NCBI GenBank assembly: GCA_030041275.1
Contig: JASHOE010000089.1
Span: 1-64,000, forward strand
Length of the DNA stretch: 64,000 bases
DNA from: Streptosporangiaceae bacterium
GTDB taxonomy: Bacteria > Actinomycetota > Actinomycetes > Streptosporangiales > Streptosporangiaceae
Direction of reading: 5' to 3'
The position numbers and the translations under genes are program-made. Positions 1 to 9,854 of the stretch are shown in pieces (position 1 is the first letter of the stretch; each line of letters begins with the position of its first letter). The notes beneath the pieces were generated by a model. The model saw only the letters and a program-made list of their open reading frames with translations. It had not been told where the DNA came from and did not search any database.

Positions 1-2
1 GG

Positions 3-518
3 GTGCCGATCCGCGACATCGCCACTTTGCGCGCGCAGCATCCGGGCCTGGACACCGAGCAGCTCGCTGACCAGCTGATCGCCGGGGCCGCCCGCGCGTC
101 GGCGGGCGTCGGCGCCGCCATCGGCGCGGCGGCTGCGGTACCGTTCGTGCCCACGCTGCCGATGGAACTCGGCGTGGAGACGCTGGCGCTGGTGGCAGTC
201 GAGCTGAAACTGGTCGCCGAGCTGCACGAGGTCTACGGCCAGTCGGCCCCCGGAAACACGAGGGCGCGCATGATGGCCTACCTCACGTCCTGGTCGCAGC
301 GCCGTGGCGTGCGCCTCACCAGCAGCGGAATCACGATGGCCGTGGGCTCGCCGGTGCGCCGTCAGCTGGAGCGGCGGCTGCTGGCCAAGGCCGGCCAGAG
401 CACGCTCGCGCTCGCGCCGCTGCTGACCGGCGCCGCTGCCGGCGCGGCCATCGACCACCACGAGACTCGCCGGCTCGGCAGGCTGATCCGCGACGACCTG
501 CGCAAGCGCGCGGTCTGA
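3..518 (+). CDS. Conserved hypothetical protein, possibly 5'-truncated
   Basis: A 171-residue frame begins with GTG at the very edge of the window, so the true start may lie upstream. The protein is Ala/Gly rich, with a long hydrophobic segment at about residues 33-75 and a second near 130-150, and basic stretches between them (around SQRRGVRL and RRQLERRLL). This suggests membrane association. No catalytic motif is visible and I do not recognise the family. It ends only 3 nt from the convergent DUF885 gene, leaving no room for a separate terminator. Confidence 0.6.
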   Translation: MPIRDIATLRAQHPGLDTEQLADQLIAGAARASAGVGAAIGAAAAVPFVPTLPMELGVETLALVAVELKLVAELHEVYGQSAPGNTRARMMAYLTSWSQRRGVRLTSSGITMAVGSPVRRQLERRLLAKAGQSTLALAPLLTGAAAGAAIDHHETRRLGRLIRDDLRKRAV

Positions 519-521
519 GCC

Positions 522-2246
522 TTACAGCCGGGCGAGTTCCGCAGAAAGGTCATCCAGCCCCAGCGCGCCGAGCGAGAGCGCGGCCATGTGCCAGGCCTTC
601 AGGTCAAAGTCAGCCCCGCGGGCACCCTGCGCAGCTGCCCGGCCCGCCAGCCAGGACCGCTCGCCGAGCTTGTAGCTGATCGCCTGGCCTGGTGCGCTGA
701 GGTACCGGACGATCTCGCTTTCGAGGAAGTCCCGCGGGCGGCCGCTGTGCGCCACGAAGAAGTCCAGCGCCAGCTCGGGTGTCCAGCGCTGGCCGGCTCC
801 CGGCGCCCAGTGGTCTGCCACCGGCAACCGCAGGTGCATGCCGACGTCGACGATGACCCGCACGGCCCGCATGAGCTGAGCATCGAGGTAGCCGAGCCGC
901 GCACCCGGGGCCGACAAGAAGCCGAGCTCGTCCATCAGCCGTTCGGCGTACAGCGCCCAGCCCTCCGAGCACGCGCTGACCCCGCCAATGCTGGTCTGGT
1001 ACAGCGAGAGCTGCCGCGCCAGGTAGCGCCACTGCGCGATCTGCAAATGGTGGCCGGGCACCCCCTCGTGGTACCAGGTGCTGTACAGGTTCCACATCGG
1101 GAACTGGGTCCGGCCCCTGGTGGGCAGCCAAGTGCGGCCCGGCCGCGAGAAGTCCTGCGACGGGCCGGTGTAGTACGGCGCCGCCGCGCTTCCCGGCGGG
1201 GCGATCCTGGCCTCGACCACCTTGATCGGATCGGCCAGGTCGAAGTGCGTTCCCGCGAGGCTCGCCATGGCCTCGTCCATAAGCTGCTGCAGCCGATCCC
1301 GCACCGCGTCGACGCCATCGACTACCTCGCCGTGGACGTCCAGGTGCGCCATAGCCTGCGCTGGTGTGGCGCCCGGCAGGATCTGCTCCACTTCCGCTCG
1401 CATGTCGGCCAGGATCTCCCGGTACTGCGACCAGCCCCAGTCGTAGACCTCGGCTAGGTCCAGCTCCGCCCCGTTCCAGCGCCGCGCTCCGATGAGATAA
1501 CGCTCCTCCCCCACGCCGTCGGGCGTGCCGGCCGCACCCGGCAGATACTCAGTGACCAACCACTCGCCCAGGGCGGCTACCGCCGCATCGGCCGCCCCGC
1601 TCGCCGCAGCGAGGTCAGATAGCAGGGAGTTTGGCGCGTCCGCGGGGGCGCCGGTGGTGAAGTCGGTGAACCAGCCCTGGCCGCCGCCAGTCCCCTGCCA
1701 GTCGGCGAACTGGCCAGCGACGGTCTCCGCCTGGCGCGGCGCCGCGTAAAGCCCGCGGCGGGCACCCTCAGTGAGGGACTCGCGGTACTGCGTCAGCGCA
1801 TCCGGCACTCGCCCGAGCCGGGCCGCGATAACCGCCCAGTCATCCACGGTGCCGGCAGGCATCAGCAGGAAGGTGCCCCGCACCTCCTGTGGCGGCCCGA
1901 AAATGTTCGACACCGCGCGCAGGTGCTCATCGGCCTCGCTCACCGCGAGCCTGCTCTGCAGCCGTTCCCGCAGCAGCCGAGCGCAGCGCCGCTCGTCTGC
2001 GTCCGCGAAGCCGGCTGGTCCCGCAGACTGCTCGAGGACCGCCAGCGCCGCCAGGGTCGCGCGGTACAGGTCATCGCGCGCCTGCTGGCCCGCCGGGGAC
2101 AGGTCGGGCAGCTCGGCCTGCCGCTTGGGCAGGCCGAGGGACGTGGCTGTCAGCGGGTCCAGATCGGCGTACTGATCGACGAAAGCATCGGCCGCGTCGC
2201 GAACCGGGCGCGCTGGGGAGTCGGAGGTCTGCGTCATGACTGTCAT
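522..2246 (-). CDS. DUF885 family protein (putative zinc-dependent hydrolase)
   Basis: About 574 residues, the usual size of DUF885 proteins, which resemble M3/M32-type metallopeptidases. The family signature Y-H-E-G-V-P-G-H-H-L-Q is present near residue 390 and supplies an HExxH-like metal site; a SEGWALYAERLMDELG stretch downstream matches the second conserved block of the family. No signal peptide is seen, so it is probably cytoplasmic. Substrate is unknown. The start is ambiguous: ATG at 2246 and at 2237, and GTG at 2261, are in frame and none has a strong ribosome binding site. It diverges from the SDR gene across about 50 nt that must hold both promoters. Confidence 0.85.
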   Translation of the reverse strand: MTVMTQTSDSPARPVRDAADAFVDQYADLDPLTATSLGLPKRQAELPDLSPAGQQARDDLYRATLAALAVLEQSAGPAGFADADERRCARLLRERLQSRLAVSEADEHLRAVSNIFGPPQEVRGTFLLMPAGTVDDWAVIAARLGRVPDALTQYRESLTEGARRGLYAAPRQAETVAGQFADWQGTGGGQGWFTDFTTGAPADAPNSLLSDLAAASGAADAAVAALGEWLVTEYLPGAAGTPDGVGEERYLIGARRWNGAELDLAEVYDWGWSQYREILADMRAEVEQILPGATPAQAMAHLDVHGEVVDGVDAVRDRLQQLMDEAMASLAGTHFDLADPIKVVEARIAPPGSAAAPYYTGPSQDFSRPGRTWLPTRGRTQFPMWNLYSTWYHEGVPGHHLQIAQWRYLARQLSLYQTSIGGVSACSEGWALYAERLMDELGFLSAPGARLGYLDAQLMRAVRVIVDVGMHLRLPVADHWAPGAGQRWTPELALDFFVAHSGRPRDFLESEIVRYLSAPGQAISYKLGERSWLAGRAAAQGARGADFDLKAWHMAALSLGALGLDDLSAELARL

Positions 2247-2299
2247 TATCCAGCCGACCACGGGGCGAAGCCGAAAAAGGCGGACGTTAGAGTCCTGGG

Positions 2300-3058
2300 G
2301 TGACTAACCGCAAGATTCTGGTAACAGGTTCCTCACGCGGCATCGGCCGGGCCATCGCGGCGGCGTTCGCCGGGGCCGGGGACCGCGTCGCCGTCCATCA
2401 CCGGGACAACGCCGCCATGGCTGCGCGCGTCGTGGCCGGTCTTCCTGGTGACGGGCACGTGGTCGTGGGGGCGGACATCGCCGACCCGGCCGCGGTCAAA
2501 GCGATGGTCGACGAGGCGGCCGACCTGCTCGGCGGCCTGGACGTGCTGGTCAACAACGCGGCGAGCTACGGCCGCGTGGCGCACCCCGTCGTCGAGGTCG
2601 GCTATGAGCAGTGGCAGCAGGTCTGGCGGGACACCATCGACCTCAATCTCATCGGTACCGCGAACGTGACCTGGTGCGCGGTTCAGCACATGATCGCGGC
2701 TGGGGGCGGCCGGATCGTGAACGTGTCGTCCCGTGGCGCGTTCCGCGGCGAGCCCGGCCAGCCCGCGTACGGCGCGAGCAAGGCGGGCCTTAATGCCCTC
2801 GGCCAGTCACTCGCGGTCGCACTGGCGCCCCACAACATTACGGTCGCGGCGGTCGCGCCCGGCTTCGTGGAAACAGACATGGCGGCATCGCACCTGCGCG
2901 GCGAGACCGGTGCCGCCATCCGCGCGCAGAGCCCGTTCGGCCGCGTCGGCCGCCCGGCGGAGATCGCCGCCGCTGTGCTGTTCCTGGCGTCACCCGAGGC
3001 AGAATGGGCGAGCGGCGCGATCCTCGACCTGAACGGTGCCTCGTACCTGCGAACCTAA
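2300..3058 (+). CDS. SDR family oxidoreductase
   Basis: A 252-residue classical short-chain dehydrogenase/reductase. The cofactor motif TGSSRGIG is at residues 9-16, NNA at 85-87, and the catalytic residues are Ser143/144, Tyr157 and Lys161 (YGASK). The C-terminal half follows the FabG pattern (PGFVETDM, then GRVGRPAEIAAAVLFLAS), so a 3-oxoacyl-ACP reductase-like NADP(H) activity is likely, but the substrate cannot be read. It starts with GTG. The YjbQ-like gene follows after 5 nt, so the two are probably cotranscribed. Confidence 0.9.
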   Translation: MTNRKILVTGSSRGIGRAIAAAFAGAGDRVAVHHRDNAAMAARVVAGLPGDGHVVVGADIADPAAVKAMVDEAADLLGGLDVLVNNAASYGRVAHPVVEVGYEQWQQVWRDTIDLNLIGTANVTWCAVQHMIAAGGGRIVNVSSRGAFRGEPGQPAYGASKAGLNALGQSLAVALAPHNITVAAVAPGFVETDMAASHLRGETGAAIRAQSPFGRVGRPAEIAAAVLFLASPEAEWASGAILDLNGASYLRT

Positions 3059-3063
3059 TACCC

Positions 3064-3474
3064 ATGCAGACAACGACCTTCGAGGTGCACACCGGCCGCG
3101 CGCCGACCGTTGCCGACATCACCCGGCAGTGTGAGCAATTTGGGCGGCAGGCGTCCGGTGGCGGTGCTGGCCTGCTGCACGTGTTCGTGCCGCACGCGAC
3201 GGCCGGGCTGGCCCTGCTGGAGCTGGGCTCGGGCAGCGACACCGACCTGCTGTCGGTGCTCGCCGAGCTTCTGCCCCCCGATGACCGCTGGCGGCACGCG
3301 CATGGTTCGCGTGGCCACGGCCGCTCACACGTGCTGCCTGCTTTTCTGCCGCCGGACATGACTGTCCCCGTGATCGGCGGTCGCCTTGCCCTCGGCACCT
3401 GGCAGTCGGTCGCCCTGGTAGATCTCAACGTTGACAACCCGGATCGCGAGGTCCGGATGTCCTTCCTGGGCTAG
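3064..3474 (+). CDS. YjbQ/UPF0047 family protein
   Basis: The 136-residue protein begins at the ATG just after the SDR stop. It has the family pattern: a HVFVPHATAGLALLE block in the first half and a C-terminal GTWQSVALVDLNVDNPDREV block, with His/Asp residues that could bind metal. E. coli YjbQ has been reported to have weak thiamine-phosphate synthase activity and its physiological role is uncertain, so I do not assign a reaction. Size is normal for the family. The nitroreductase gene starts 243 nt downstream with its own ribosome binding site. Confidence 0.85.
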   Translation: MQTTTFEVHTGRAPTVADITRQCEQFGRQASGGGAGLLHVFVPHATAGLALLELGSGSDTDLLSVLAELLPPDDRWRHAHGSRGHGRSHVLPAFLPPDMTVPVIGGRLALGTWQSVALVDLNVDNPDREVRMSFLG

Positions 3475-3717
3475 CCGGCGGCTACCGGACAGAGCGGTTC
3501 AGCCCCGGCTACAGCGCGACGGCCGACTCGCCGTATCCACCCATCGCCCCGTAACCCCGCTGTGCCTGAAGAACGTCGACACGAACGTGCAGCCGATCAC
3601 GCCAGCCGCCTGCCTCGCCGGTCCGACGTCTTTGCGCCACGAAGGCGCCCAAAGGTAACTTTGCTACCCAACCGGCGGGTGCCAACTGGCGTTCGATGCC
3701 GTACTCAGGAGGCGTGG

Positions 3718-4386
3718 ATGGACGTGCGGGAGGCGCTGTACACAACTCGAGCGATGCGCCGGGTCCGGCCCGACCCGATCCCTGTCGGCGTACAAGCGCG
3801 CATCCTGGACGCCGCTATCCGGGCCCCGAGCGGCGGCAATACGCAAGGCTGGCGCTTCCTGCTCATCGACGATCCGGCCATCAAGGCCAAGCTCGGCCCG
3901 CTGTACCGCGACGCCATGGCCACGCTCTGGCAGACCGCCTACCGCGACCGCCTGGAACGGGCGCGATCGGCGCCCACGGATCCTGCGAGCGTGTCCATGC
4001 TGAAGGTTCAGGCGTCTGCGCAGCACCTAGCGGATCACTTCGAACAGGTCCCGCTGTTCCTGGCGGCGTTCTCCCGCGGCGACCCCAGTGGCGGGTCGAT
4101 ATTCCCCGCGATTTGGAGCGCACAGCTGGCAGCGCGAGCCGAGGGTGTTGGCAGCGCGTTGACGTCGGTGCTCGGCTTCTTTCACGGCACGGAGGCCAAC
4201 CAGATCCTCGGCGTTCCGGCCGAGAAGGGCTGGATCATGAACTGCCTCGTGTCGTTCGGTTACCCCACCGGGCGGTGGGCGGTGGCACCGCGCAGGCCGG
4301 TTCATGAGGTTGCCTACCGCAACACCTGGGGAACAGAAATCGGCGTCAGGATCGACGAGCCGCTCTGGTCGGCGGACGCCGGCTGA
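3718..4386 (+). CDS. Nitroreductase family protein
   Basis: A 222-residue FMN-dependent nitroreductase-fold protein. The start is the ATG at 3718, which sits 5 nt after a perfect AGGAGG (3707-3712); a longer open frame upstream has no such support. The N-terminal block (TTRAMRRVRPDPIP) and the following APSGGNTQGWRFL are the usual phosphate and isoalloxazine contacts. A glycine-containing segment near residue 145 and a C-terminal basic stretch complete the fold. Probably a cytoplasmic NAD(P)H:acceptor reductase; the acceptor is unknown. Confidence 0.88.
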   Translation: MDVREALYTTRAMRRVRPDPIPVGVQARILDAAIRAPSGGNTQGWRFLLIDDPAIKAKLGPLYRDAMATLWQTAYRDRLERARSAPTDPASVSMLKVQASAQHLADHFEQVPLFLAAFSRGDPSGGSIFPAIWSAQLAARAEGVGSALTSVLGFFHGTEANQILGVPAEKGWIMNCLVSFGYPTGRWAVAPRRPVHEVAYRNTWGTEIGVRIDEPLWSADAG

Positions 4387-4484
4387 GGCCGCTCAGCAAG
4401 ATCGTGAGCTGCCCCCGTCTCCCTGGACCGGCGGGCCGCAGTTCCAAGCTAGCCGCGCGGGCCTGCGGCGGGTCAAGATGAGTC

Positions 4485-5624
4485 GTGACGTCAGGCGCAG
4501 AGCGTGAGTCAGGAGCGGGCGGCGAGATCGTCGAGTTTGGCCGCCCGGCGCGGCCGCGCTGGCTCGGGGTCATCGTGCTGGTGTGCCTGGTGGTCGCGGC
4601 AGTCACGGTGGTCGCGACGCACCTGGGCAGCCGTCGCCCGTCGGCACGGCAGCCGGTCACCGTCTCCAGCGTCGGTCATCCCATCCTCGGCATCCGGGCC
4701 GGCTGGGAACTGTTCGGGCTCAACAGCAACGGCGTCGTGGCCGTACAGTTCGCCCGCGGGCGCATCGTCCGCACCAGTCTCCCGCCTATCGAAGGCGACG
4801 GGATCGTCTCGTTCGTTGCGGCCCGCGGCGAAGTGCTCGTACGACCTCTTGATCAGGTGCCCGGCTACGTTGTGCCTGACGGCAAACCGGCCAGGCCACT
4901 GACCGGCGTGCTCGCGCACGCCGGGATCCTCCTGCCCGGGCCTACGCCGACCGAGCAGTGGCTAGCCGGCGACAACCTCGCGCTCGTCGGACCGGACGGC
5001 AAGCCGGAGGCAGCGCACCTGGGCCTCACGGTGCCGGCCCCTGCGCAGCAAGTCGCCTCCGACGGCCGCGGCGACGTCGTGCTGATAGCCGCCTCGGGCT
5101 CGGTCTACGACGCGGGCCCTGGCGTGCTGCGCCCGGTGCACGCACTCCTGCTTGCGGTCGGCAGCCGTAACTGGCTCGGCGTGATGTGCGGCGCGGCAAC
5201 CTGCGGGTACGTCGTGATCAGCGCCGCTACCGGGGCGAGCCGCGCCCTGGCTGGCCCCGCGATACCGGTCGCGTCGTGGCCGTTGGAGTCGCTGCCGGGT
5301 GGTCCGTGGCCGTGGCAGGCGCTGCCCGGCCTGACAGCACCGGACGGCTTGACGGCTGCGCTCATCGTGTCCGGCCAGGTCGCCGGCCAGTCCTCGCTCG
5401 AACTGGTCAGCCTGCGAACCGGTGTCGTCACGAGCGTGCGAGTTCCGGTCCGGCAGGGATCGTCCAGCGCGTCGCTAGCCTGGTCGCCGGACAGCCGGTG
5501 GCTGTTCGTGATTACCGCAGCAGGCAAACTGGCGGCCGTCGACGCGGCCACTGGTCACGTGTCAGAACTCGGGCTAGGCGTTTCCGGCCTGAGTCAGATC
5601 GTCGTCAGGCCCGCTGCCGGTTAG
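4485..5624 (+). CDS. Membrane-anchored beta-propeller-like hypothetical protein
   Basis: 379 residues from a GTG start. A single membrane segment at about residues 27-46 follows a short cytoplasmic tail, so the bulk is probably extracytoplasmic. The rest is rich in Val, Gly and short strands; the last repeat, around WSPDSRWLFVITAAGKLAAVD, looks like a WD40/TolB-type blade. No enzymatic motif is seen. Its last 51 nt overlap the 3' end of the convergent lipid kinase gene, an unusually long tail-to-tail overlap. Function unknown; an anchored sensor or scaffold is a guess. Confidence 0.7.
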   Translation: MTSGAERESGAGGEIVEFGRPARPRWLGVIVLVCLVVAAVTVVATHLGSRRPSARQPVTVSSVGHPILGIRAGWELFGLNSNGVVAVQFARGRIVRTSLPPIEGDGIVSFVAARGEVLVRPLDQVPGYVVPDGKPARPLTGVLAHAGILLPGPTPTEQWLAGDNLALVGPDGKPEAAHLGLTVPAPAQQVASDGRGDVVLIAASGSVYDAGPGVLRPVHALLLAVGSRNWLGVMCGAATCGYVVISAATGASRALAGPAIPVASWPLESLPGGPWPWQALPGLTAPDGLTAALIVSGQVAGQSSLELVSLRTGVVTSVRVPVRQGSSSASLAWSPDSRWLFVITAAGKLAAVDAATGHVSELGLGVSGLSQIVVRPAAG

Positions 5625-6542
5625 CCGGCTCGCCCCGGACGGCACCCGCACCAGCAATGCACCGGCGAGTACGCGCACCGCCAGCGTGCTCGCCGGCTCG
5701 ATCAGCTCACCGTCCGCCTGGCGCGGCAGCTGCTGATCCGCGGGCACCACCGCACGGATCTCGACCGTGGCGGCGCGGAACCGCTCGAGCTGCGCGTCGT
5801 CTCGCCGGCTGCCCAGCGCCACGCGGTACCCGACATCGGCCCAGCCGAGCGGCCCGGACGGCGCGAGCACGACCACGTCGAGCCTGCCGTCGTCAAGCCG
5901 AGCCTCCGGCATGATCGCGAATCCGCCCGGCAGGGCACCGGAGTTTCCGACCGTGACGCAGCGGGCCCGCCGGGTCATGGGCTGGCCGTCGTCGACTTGG
6001 ATCACGAAGGTGACCGGGCGCCGGAGCAACTGTCCGGCTGCGGCCGCCGCGTACGCGGGCCAGCCGGTAAACCGCTTCGCGGCCGCGGCGGCTCCGCCGA
6101 CCACGGCGGCATCCAGCCCCATTCCGGCCATGGCCACGAACACCGAACCGTCGGCATCACCGAGGTCGATCCGCCGGTCGCGGCCACGGAAGGCGACCGC
6201 TAGTGCCGGGCGTACCCGGCCCGGGGTGCCGAGAGCGTTCGCAGTGAGGTTGGCCGATCCGGCTGGCACGATAGCCAGCGGCACCTCGCTGCCAGCCAGC
6301 GCCTGCGCGCAGGCGCGCACGGTGCCGTCGCCGCCGACAGCGACCACGAGCGCGGCGCCGGCGTCGACGGCGCGGCGCGCCAGCCCCGTTCCTGGGTCGT
6401 CCGACGTCGTCGGGAGCAGTACTGGTCGCTGCCAGCCCGCCGCTGCCGCAGCTCGCTCGCACGCATCGCGCAGCCGGGCGGCGTCCCGGATCCGCGCTGT
6501 GTTCACAACGACGGCCGCGCGCGGACCGGTCTCCCCGGTCAT
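5574..6542 (-). CDS. Diacylglycerol kinase family lipid kinase
   Basis: About 322 residues. The DAGK catalytic signature VAVGGDGTVRACAQAL lies near residues 70-82 and is followed by the usual nucleotide-loop block (VPAGSANLTANALGTP). The C-terminal half carries the beta-sandwich features of YegS/DgkB proteins, ending in a QADGELIEPA-type strand. It should phosphorylate diacylglycerol, sphingoid or polyprenyl-type lipids at the inner membrane face; the substrate cannot be told. Start is ATG 6542 or GTG 6554. It diverges from the GNAT gene. Confidence 0.85.
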   Translation of the reverse strand: MTGETGPRAAVVVNTARIRDAARLRDACERAAAAAGWQRPVLLPTTSDDPGTGLARRAVDAGAALVVAVGGDGTVRACAQALAGSEVPLAIVPAGSANLTANALGTPGRVRPALAVAFRGRDRRIDLGDADGSVFVAMAGMGLDAAVVGGAAAAAKRFTGWPAYAAAAAGQLLRRPVTFVIQVDDGQPMTRRARCVTVGNSGALPGGFAIMPEARLDDGRLDVVVLAPSGPLGWADVGYRVALGSRRDDAQLERFRAATVEIRAVVPADQQLPRQADGELIEPASTLAVRVLAGALLVRVPSGASRLTGSGPDDDLTQAGNA

Positions 6543-6619
6543 CTGCGCCACCACGCCGGATCGGCAGCCACCGCTCCATCATGGAAGACGCGCTGGCCGA
6601 CTCTGGCACACTCATCGCC

Positions 6620-7312
6620 ATGATGAGCCCCGCGTTTCCGGTCTGGCCGTTGTTCGACCTCAGGCTGCGCTGCCGCGGGGTCGTGTTGCGCCCGGTCACT
6701 GAGGCAGATCTCCCGCACCTGGCGCAGATCCAGCCGTCCGATTGGGAGCACGATCCGCATGCCGAGCTGCTGCCCGCTCTGGACCTCAGGCAGAACCGCG
6801 CGCGGCTCTGCTACCAGGACTACTGGCGGTCCGTGGGAACCTGGTCGCCGACGTCGTGGTCGCTTGAGTTCGCGGTAGAAACGGACGGCACGGTGGTGGG
6901 CGTGCAGGCCCTGGAGGCCGAGCAATTCCCGGTGCTGCGGACCGTTGGCTCCGGGTCCTGGCTCATCGAGCGTGTCCGGGGTCGTGGCATCGGGGTGGCG
7001 ATGCGACTCGCGGTGCTCGGGCTGGCGTTTGACCACCTCGGGGCGCTGGCCGCGGTGACGTCGGCCCGCACCGACAACGCTGCGTCGCTGGGCGTCTCCC
7101 GCCGGGTCGGATACGCCGACAACGGCGTCAGCCTGACCGACTCGGCGCAGGGCGTCGTGGAGCTGAGCCAGTTTCGGCTCACCGCCCCGGTCTGGCAGGC
7201 GGCCGGACACGGCGGCGAGGTGACGGTGACCGGTTTCGAGCCGTGCCGTCCGTGGTTCGGCCTCGGCGCCCCGGAGCCTGACCAGGAAGCGGATCGGACG
7301 GCGGCGCGCTAG
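6620..7312 (+). CDS. GNAT family N-acetyltransferase
   Basis: About 230 residues from ATG 6620; an in-frame ATG at 6581 would add 13 residues, but that leaves little promoter space against the divergent kinase. The RimJ/RimL-like order is visible: an opening [16 protein letters not shown], a central strand with [13 protein letters not shown], then the acetyl-CoA loop R-G-R-G-I-G-V-A and a terminal [19 protein letters not shown]. It should transfer an acetyl group to an amine, perhaps a protein N-terminus. The last 4 nt overlap the convergent pgm stop. Confidence 0.82.
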   Translation: MMSPAFPVWPLFDLRLRCRGVVLRPVTEADLPHLAQIQPSDWEHDPHAELLPALDLRQNRARLCYQDYWRSVGTWSPTSWSLEFAVETDGTVVGVQALEAEQFPVLRTVGSGSWLIERVRGRGIGVAMRLAVLGLAFDHLGALAAVTSARTDNAASLGVSRRVGYADNGVSLTDSAQGVVELSQFRLTAPVWQAAGHGGEVTVTGFEPCRPWFGLGAPEPDQEADRTAAR

Positions 7313-8937
7313 GCCAGAACCGCGGCGAGCTGGTCACGCGCCTCGTCCTGAATGCGCGCCAGATGCCCTGGTCCGCGGAACGACTCGGCGTAGAGCTTGT
7401 ACACGTCCTCGGTACCGGACGGGCGGGCCGCGAACCACCCGGACTCCGTTACCACTTTGATGCCACCCAGCGGCTCACCGTTGCCGGGGGCCTGCGTCAG
7501 CCTGGCGACCACCGGCTCACCGGCGAGCGTCGTGGCACTGAACTGATCGGGCGAGAGCTGCGCGAGCGCAGCCTTCTGCTGCCGCGAGGCGGGCGCGTCG
7601 ACTCGAGCGTACGCCGGGTCGCCGAGCTGCTCGGTGAGTGCGCGATACCGCTCGCTCGGCGTGCTGCCGGTCACCGCCAGGATCTCGGCCGCCAGCAGAT
7701 CGAGGATGATGCCGTCCTTGTCGGTCGTCCAGACGCGGCCGTCCCTGCGCAGGAAAGAGGCGCCGGCGCTCTCCTCGCCGCCGAACGCGATCGTCCCGTC
7801 GAGCAGGCCCGGCACGAACCACTTGAACCCGACCGGTACCTCCACCAGTCGCCTGCCGCAGTCGTCCGCCACTCTGTCGATCATTGACGAGCTGACCATG
7901 GTCTTGCCCACTGCGGCGGCGGCCGGCCAGTCACTGCGGTGCCGGTACAGGTAGTCGATGGCAGCGGCGAGGAAGTGGTTCGGGTTCATGAGACCCGCGT
8001 CGGGAGTGACGATCCCGTGCCGGTCGGCGTCGGTGTCATTGCCGGTCGCGATCGCGAAGTCGGCCCGCCTGCCGATCAGCGACGCCATCGCGCTCGGCGA
8101 CGAGCAGTCCATCCGGATCCGGCCGTCCCAGTCCAGCGTCATGAACCGGAATGTCGGGTCGACCTCGGGATTGACCACGGTCAGCTCGAGCTCATACCGC
8201 GCGGCGATCTCGGCCCAGTACGCCACGCTGGCACCACCCAGCGGGTCGGCACCGATCCGCACTCGTGCGGTGCGGATCGCCGCCATGTCCACGACCAGCG
8301 GAAGCGCAGCAACGTACGCGCCGAGGAAGTCGAACCGGCCCGCCGCGGCCCTAGCCTTGGCCAGCGGGATCCGGCGCACGTCACGCAGGCCCCCCGCCAG
8401 CAGCTCGTTGGCGCGCTGCTGGATGGCCGCCGTGATCGCCGACCCAGCCGGGCCGCCGTCCGGGGGGTTGTACTTGAAGCCGCCGTCCTCGGGCGGGTTA
8501 TGCGACGGGGTGATGACGATGCCGTCCGCCAGCCCTGCCTGGCGGTCGTCGTTGTAATCCAGCACGGCGCGCGACAGCGCCGGCGTGGGCGTGTAGCCAT
8601 CGCGGCTGTCGATCAGGATCTCCGCGCCGCAGCCGGCCAGCACTTCGAGCGCGGTGACCATGGCCGGCTCAGAGAGCGCGTGGGTGTCCCGCCCGACGAA
8701 GACAGGCCCGGTGATTCCTGCCGCCGCCCGATGCTCGCAGATCGCCTGCGTGGTGGCCGCGATGTGATCTTCGTTGAATGACAGCCGCAGCGCGCTGCCG
8801 CGGTGACCCGACGTCCCGAAGGTGACCTGCTGCGATGGCTCGGCCGGATCGGGGTGCTCGGTGAAGTAGGCGGTCACGAGCGCCGCCACGTCCACGAGAT
8901 CGGCCGCGGAGGCCGGCTGGCCAGCCCGATCGTTCAT
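7309..8937 (-). CDS. pgm: Phosphoglucomutase (alpha-D-glucose phosphate-specific)
   Basis: A 542-residue alpha-D-phosphohexomutase of normal length. The N-terminal FGTSGHRG motif is at residues 40-47, the phosphorylated serine is Ser145 in TPSHNPP, the metal loop appears as DTDADRHG, and a sugar-binding GGEESAG and a phosphate-binding [10 protein letters not shown] are present in order. It interconverts glucose 1-phosphate and glucose 6-phosphate in the cytoplasm, linking glycolysis to glycogen, trehalose and cell-wall sugar nucleotides. Its ATG overlaps the HAD phosphatase stop by 4 nt (ATGA), so the two are translationally coupled. Confidence 0.95.
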   Translation of the reverse strand: MNDRAGQPASAADLVDVAALVTAYFTEHPDPAEPSQQVTFGTSGHRGSALRLSFNEDHIAATTQAICEHRAAAGITGPVFVGRDTHALSEPAMVTALEVLAGCGAEILIDSRDGYTPTPALSRAVLDYNDDRQAGLADGIVITPSHNPPEDGGFKYNPPDGGPAGSAITAAIQQRANELLAGGLRDVRRIPLAKARAAAGRFDFLGAYVAALPLVVDMAAIRTARVRIGADPLGGASVAYWAEIAARYELELTVVNPEVDPTFRFMTLDWDGRIRMDCSSPSAMASLIGRRADFAIATGNDTDADRHGIVTPDAGLMNPNHFLAAAIDYLYRHRSDWPAAAAVGKTMVSSSMIDRVADDCGRRLVEVPVGFKWFVPGLLDGTIAFGGEESAGASFLRRDGRVWTTDKDGIILDLLAAEILAVTGSTPSERYRALTEQLGDPAYARVDAPASRQQKAALAQLSPDQFSATTLAGEPVVARLTQAPGNGEPLGGIKVVTESGWFAARPSGTEDVYKLYAESFRGPGHLARIQDEARDQLAAVLA

Positions 8938-9734
8938 AATCTCGCCGGGACCTCGAGCCGCGGCCCGTCACCGTTGACCGCTGCCGATGCCAGCAGCCGC
9001 TCGACATAGTCGGCGGTGTCTTGCCAGCACGTGACTTCCACGCAGCGGACCCCGACCGCTCGCACGGGGTAGTCGTTCCCGCCCGGCTCCAGTCGATCGC
9101 CGACGAACAGGATCTCGTCAGCGGCGATGCCGAGCTGCTGCATCAGCTTGCGCATGCCGTAGGCCTTGTCGATGCCGCGACGGGTTACGTCAACCGACGT
9201 TGAGCCGCCGACTCGAACCTCCAAGTCCGGCAGTCGCTCGGCAGCGTACGCGCGAAGGTGCTGCTTCTTCTGGTTGTCCGGGTCCCACTGGTACTTCTCG
9301 GTCGGCGGCGCCTGCTGGCCCAGGGCAGAGAAAGTGATCTGGCTGCCGCGGTCCTCGATCCGGTCACCCCACGCGTGGTCTTCCCACAGATCCAGGTCTC
9401 TCGCACCCTGCTCGAGGACAGTCACGATCCGGTGCTTGTCCTCATCGGCCAGGTCTTCGGCGTAGATCAGCTGCCAGTCCCCGTCGACCCAGCGGTAGTA
9501 CCGGGTGCCGCAGGTCGGCATGAGGTGGAGCGCGGCCAGAGCCTGTGGGTCGGCCGTCAGGTGCTGCAGCACCTGGCTCTCGAACTGCTCGAACCGGCCG
9601 CCCGAGATGATGCAGACGTCGGTTGCCTGGACCAGGCGCGCCAGCAGGTCGGCCATCCGGTCGTCGATCCTGGACTTCGACACCGCGAGGGTGTCATCCA
9701 GGTCGAAGGCAACGGCCCGAACACTGTCTGTCAC
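8934..9734 (-). CDS. HAD-IIB family hydrolase (sugar phosphatase / phosphomannomutase-like)
   Basis: 266 residues. Motif I is DLDDT with nucleophile Asp11 and acid/base Asp13; motif II is the SGG of IISGGRF; the lysine of motif III lies in [11 protein letters not shown]; motif IV is [12 protein letters not shown]. The cap between motifs II and III is of the Cof/IIB type also found in eukaryotic phosphomannomutase and sucrose phosphatase. Coupling to pgm points to a sugar-phosphate substrate, but whether it acts as phosphatase or mutase is unknown. First gene of a two-gene operon. Confidence 0.82.
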   Translation of the reverse strand: MTDSVRAVAFDLDDTLAVSKSRIDDRMADLLARLVQATDVCIISGGRFEQFESQVLQHLTADPQALAALHLMPTCGTRYYRWVDGDWQLIYAEDLADEDKHRIVTVLEQGARDLDLWEDHAWGDRIEDRGSQITFSALGQQAPPTEKYQWDPDNQKKQHLRAYAAERLPDLEVRVGGSTSVDVTRRGIDKAYGMRKLMQQLGIAADEILFVGDRLEPGGNDYPVRAVGVRCVEVTCWQDTADYVERLLASAAVNGDGPRLEVPARL

Positions 9735-9854
9735 TGGCTAATCCTGAGGCCTCGTTGGATCTACCCGCGAAAGGCTACCGTTGCGCCGCCTTCGCACCGG
9801 ACGCGGATGACCATATCGGAGGCGGGCCAGTGGCCGGCGGCTAGCATCGGGAGC

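Noticed and set aside
9258..9854. N-terminal extension of the LigD-polymerase frame by 199 codons
   Set aside because: It is antisense to the HAD phosphatase gene and the polymerase domain is complete from ATG 9855.
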